Of a DNA stretch of 24,296 nt, positions 24,225-24,296 are shown in pieces (the stretch's first letter is position 1; each line of letters opens with the position of its first letter). A program made the translations under genes and the position numbers. The notes under the pieces are model-generated. The model did no database searches. It saw only the letters and a program-made list of their open reading frames with translations, and had not been told where the DNA came from. This DNA comes from Bacteroidaceae bacterium. Its GTDB lineage: Bacteria; Bacteroidota; Bacteroidia; Bacteroidales; Bacteroidaceae. The stretch lies in the NCBI GenBank assembly GCA_900752815.1, contig CAADWS010000112.1, forward strand, positions 1-24,296. The letters run 5' to 3'.

Positions 24225-24296
24225 TTGTAATCTGAAGTATCTTATTTGATTATCAACGCTTTGTAGAAAACTCGCATGAGAACGGGCAACGGATAA

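Overview
The window is chromosomal DNA of a GC-rich member of the Bacteroidota, most likely Bacteroidales. Protein families point this way (Bacteroidales-style YfhO and DUF5723 proteins, a DUF4878 lipoprotein, a GH89 alpha-N-acetylglucosaminidase). So do the promoters: at least six intergenic sites fit the Bacteroidota sigma-ABfr pattern TTTG-N19/20-TAnnTTTG, and Shine-Dalgarno sequences are scarce. I cannot fix the genus. No phage, IS element, tRNA, rRNA or CRISPR array is visible.

Layout. 1-2652: 3' part of a YfhO-like polytopic membrane protein, closed by a strong terminator and followed by an array of five 21-bp repeats. 3118-5319 (minus): K+-dependent-type membrane pyrophosphatase hppA. 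5586-7589 (plus): LpxL/HtrB-type acyltransferase and a bile acid:sodium symporter-family (BASS) transporter. 7590-8199: gene-free and partly AT-rich, with a terminator, a stray copy of the 21-bp repeat core, and a minus-strand promoter that runs straight into a hairpin with a U-tract. 8200-12778: unrecognised 1027-aa lipoprotein and a DUF5723 outer-membrane protein, probably one operon. 12814-15091: promoter, heavily structured leader, MATE transporter and a YiiX-like cysteine hydrolase lipoprotein. 15144-15673: DUF4878-like lipoprotein with a textbook promoter. 15723-15804: a second promoter/hairpin module predicting an RNA of about 44 nt. 16091-18010: typA/bipA with its promoter. 18061-21231 (minus): anaerobic ribonucleotide reductase nrdD and its activase nrdG behind a cobalamin riboswitch. 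21296-21345: three phased TTTTCCACA boxes. 21465-24149: GH89 enzyme with its promoter. 24193-24224: a further promoter pointing out of the window.

The most informative observation is the cobalamin riboswitch ahead of nrdDG. It predicts that a B12-independent class III ribonucleotide reductase is shut off when B12 is plentiful, presumably because a B12-dependent class II enzyme encoded elsewhere takes over. Second are the short promoter-hairpin RNAs at 7920-8003 and 15723-15804 and the leader ahead of the MATE gene, which look like unannotated small RNAs or attenuators. The remaining genes are housekeeping or envelope functions: PPi-driven ion pumping, lipid A acylation, efflux, lipoproteins, stress GTPase and glycan degradation.
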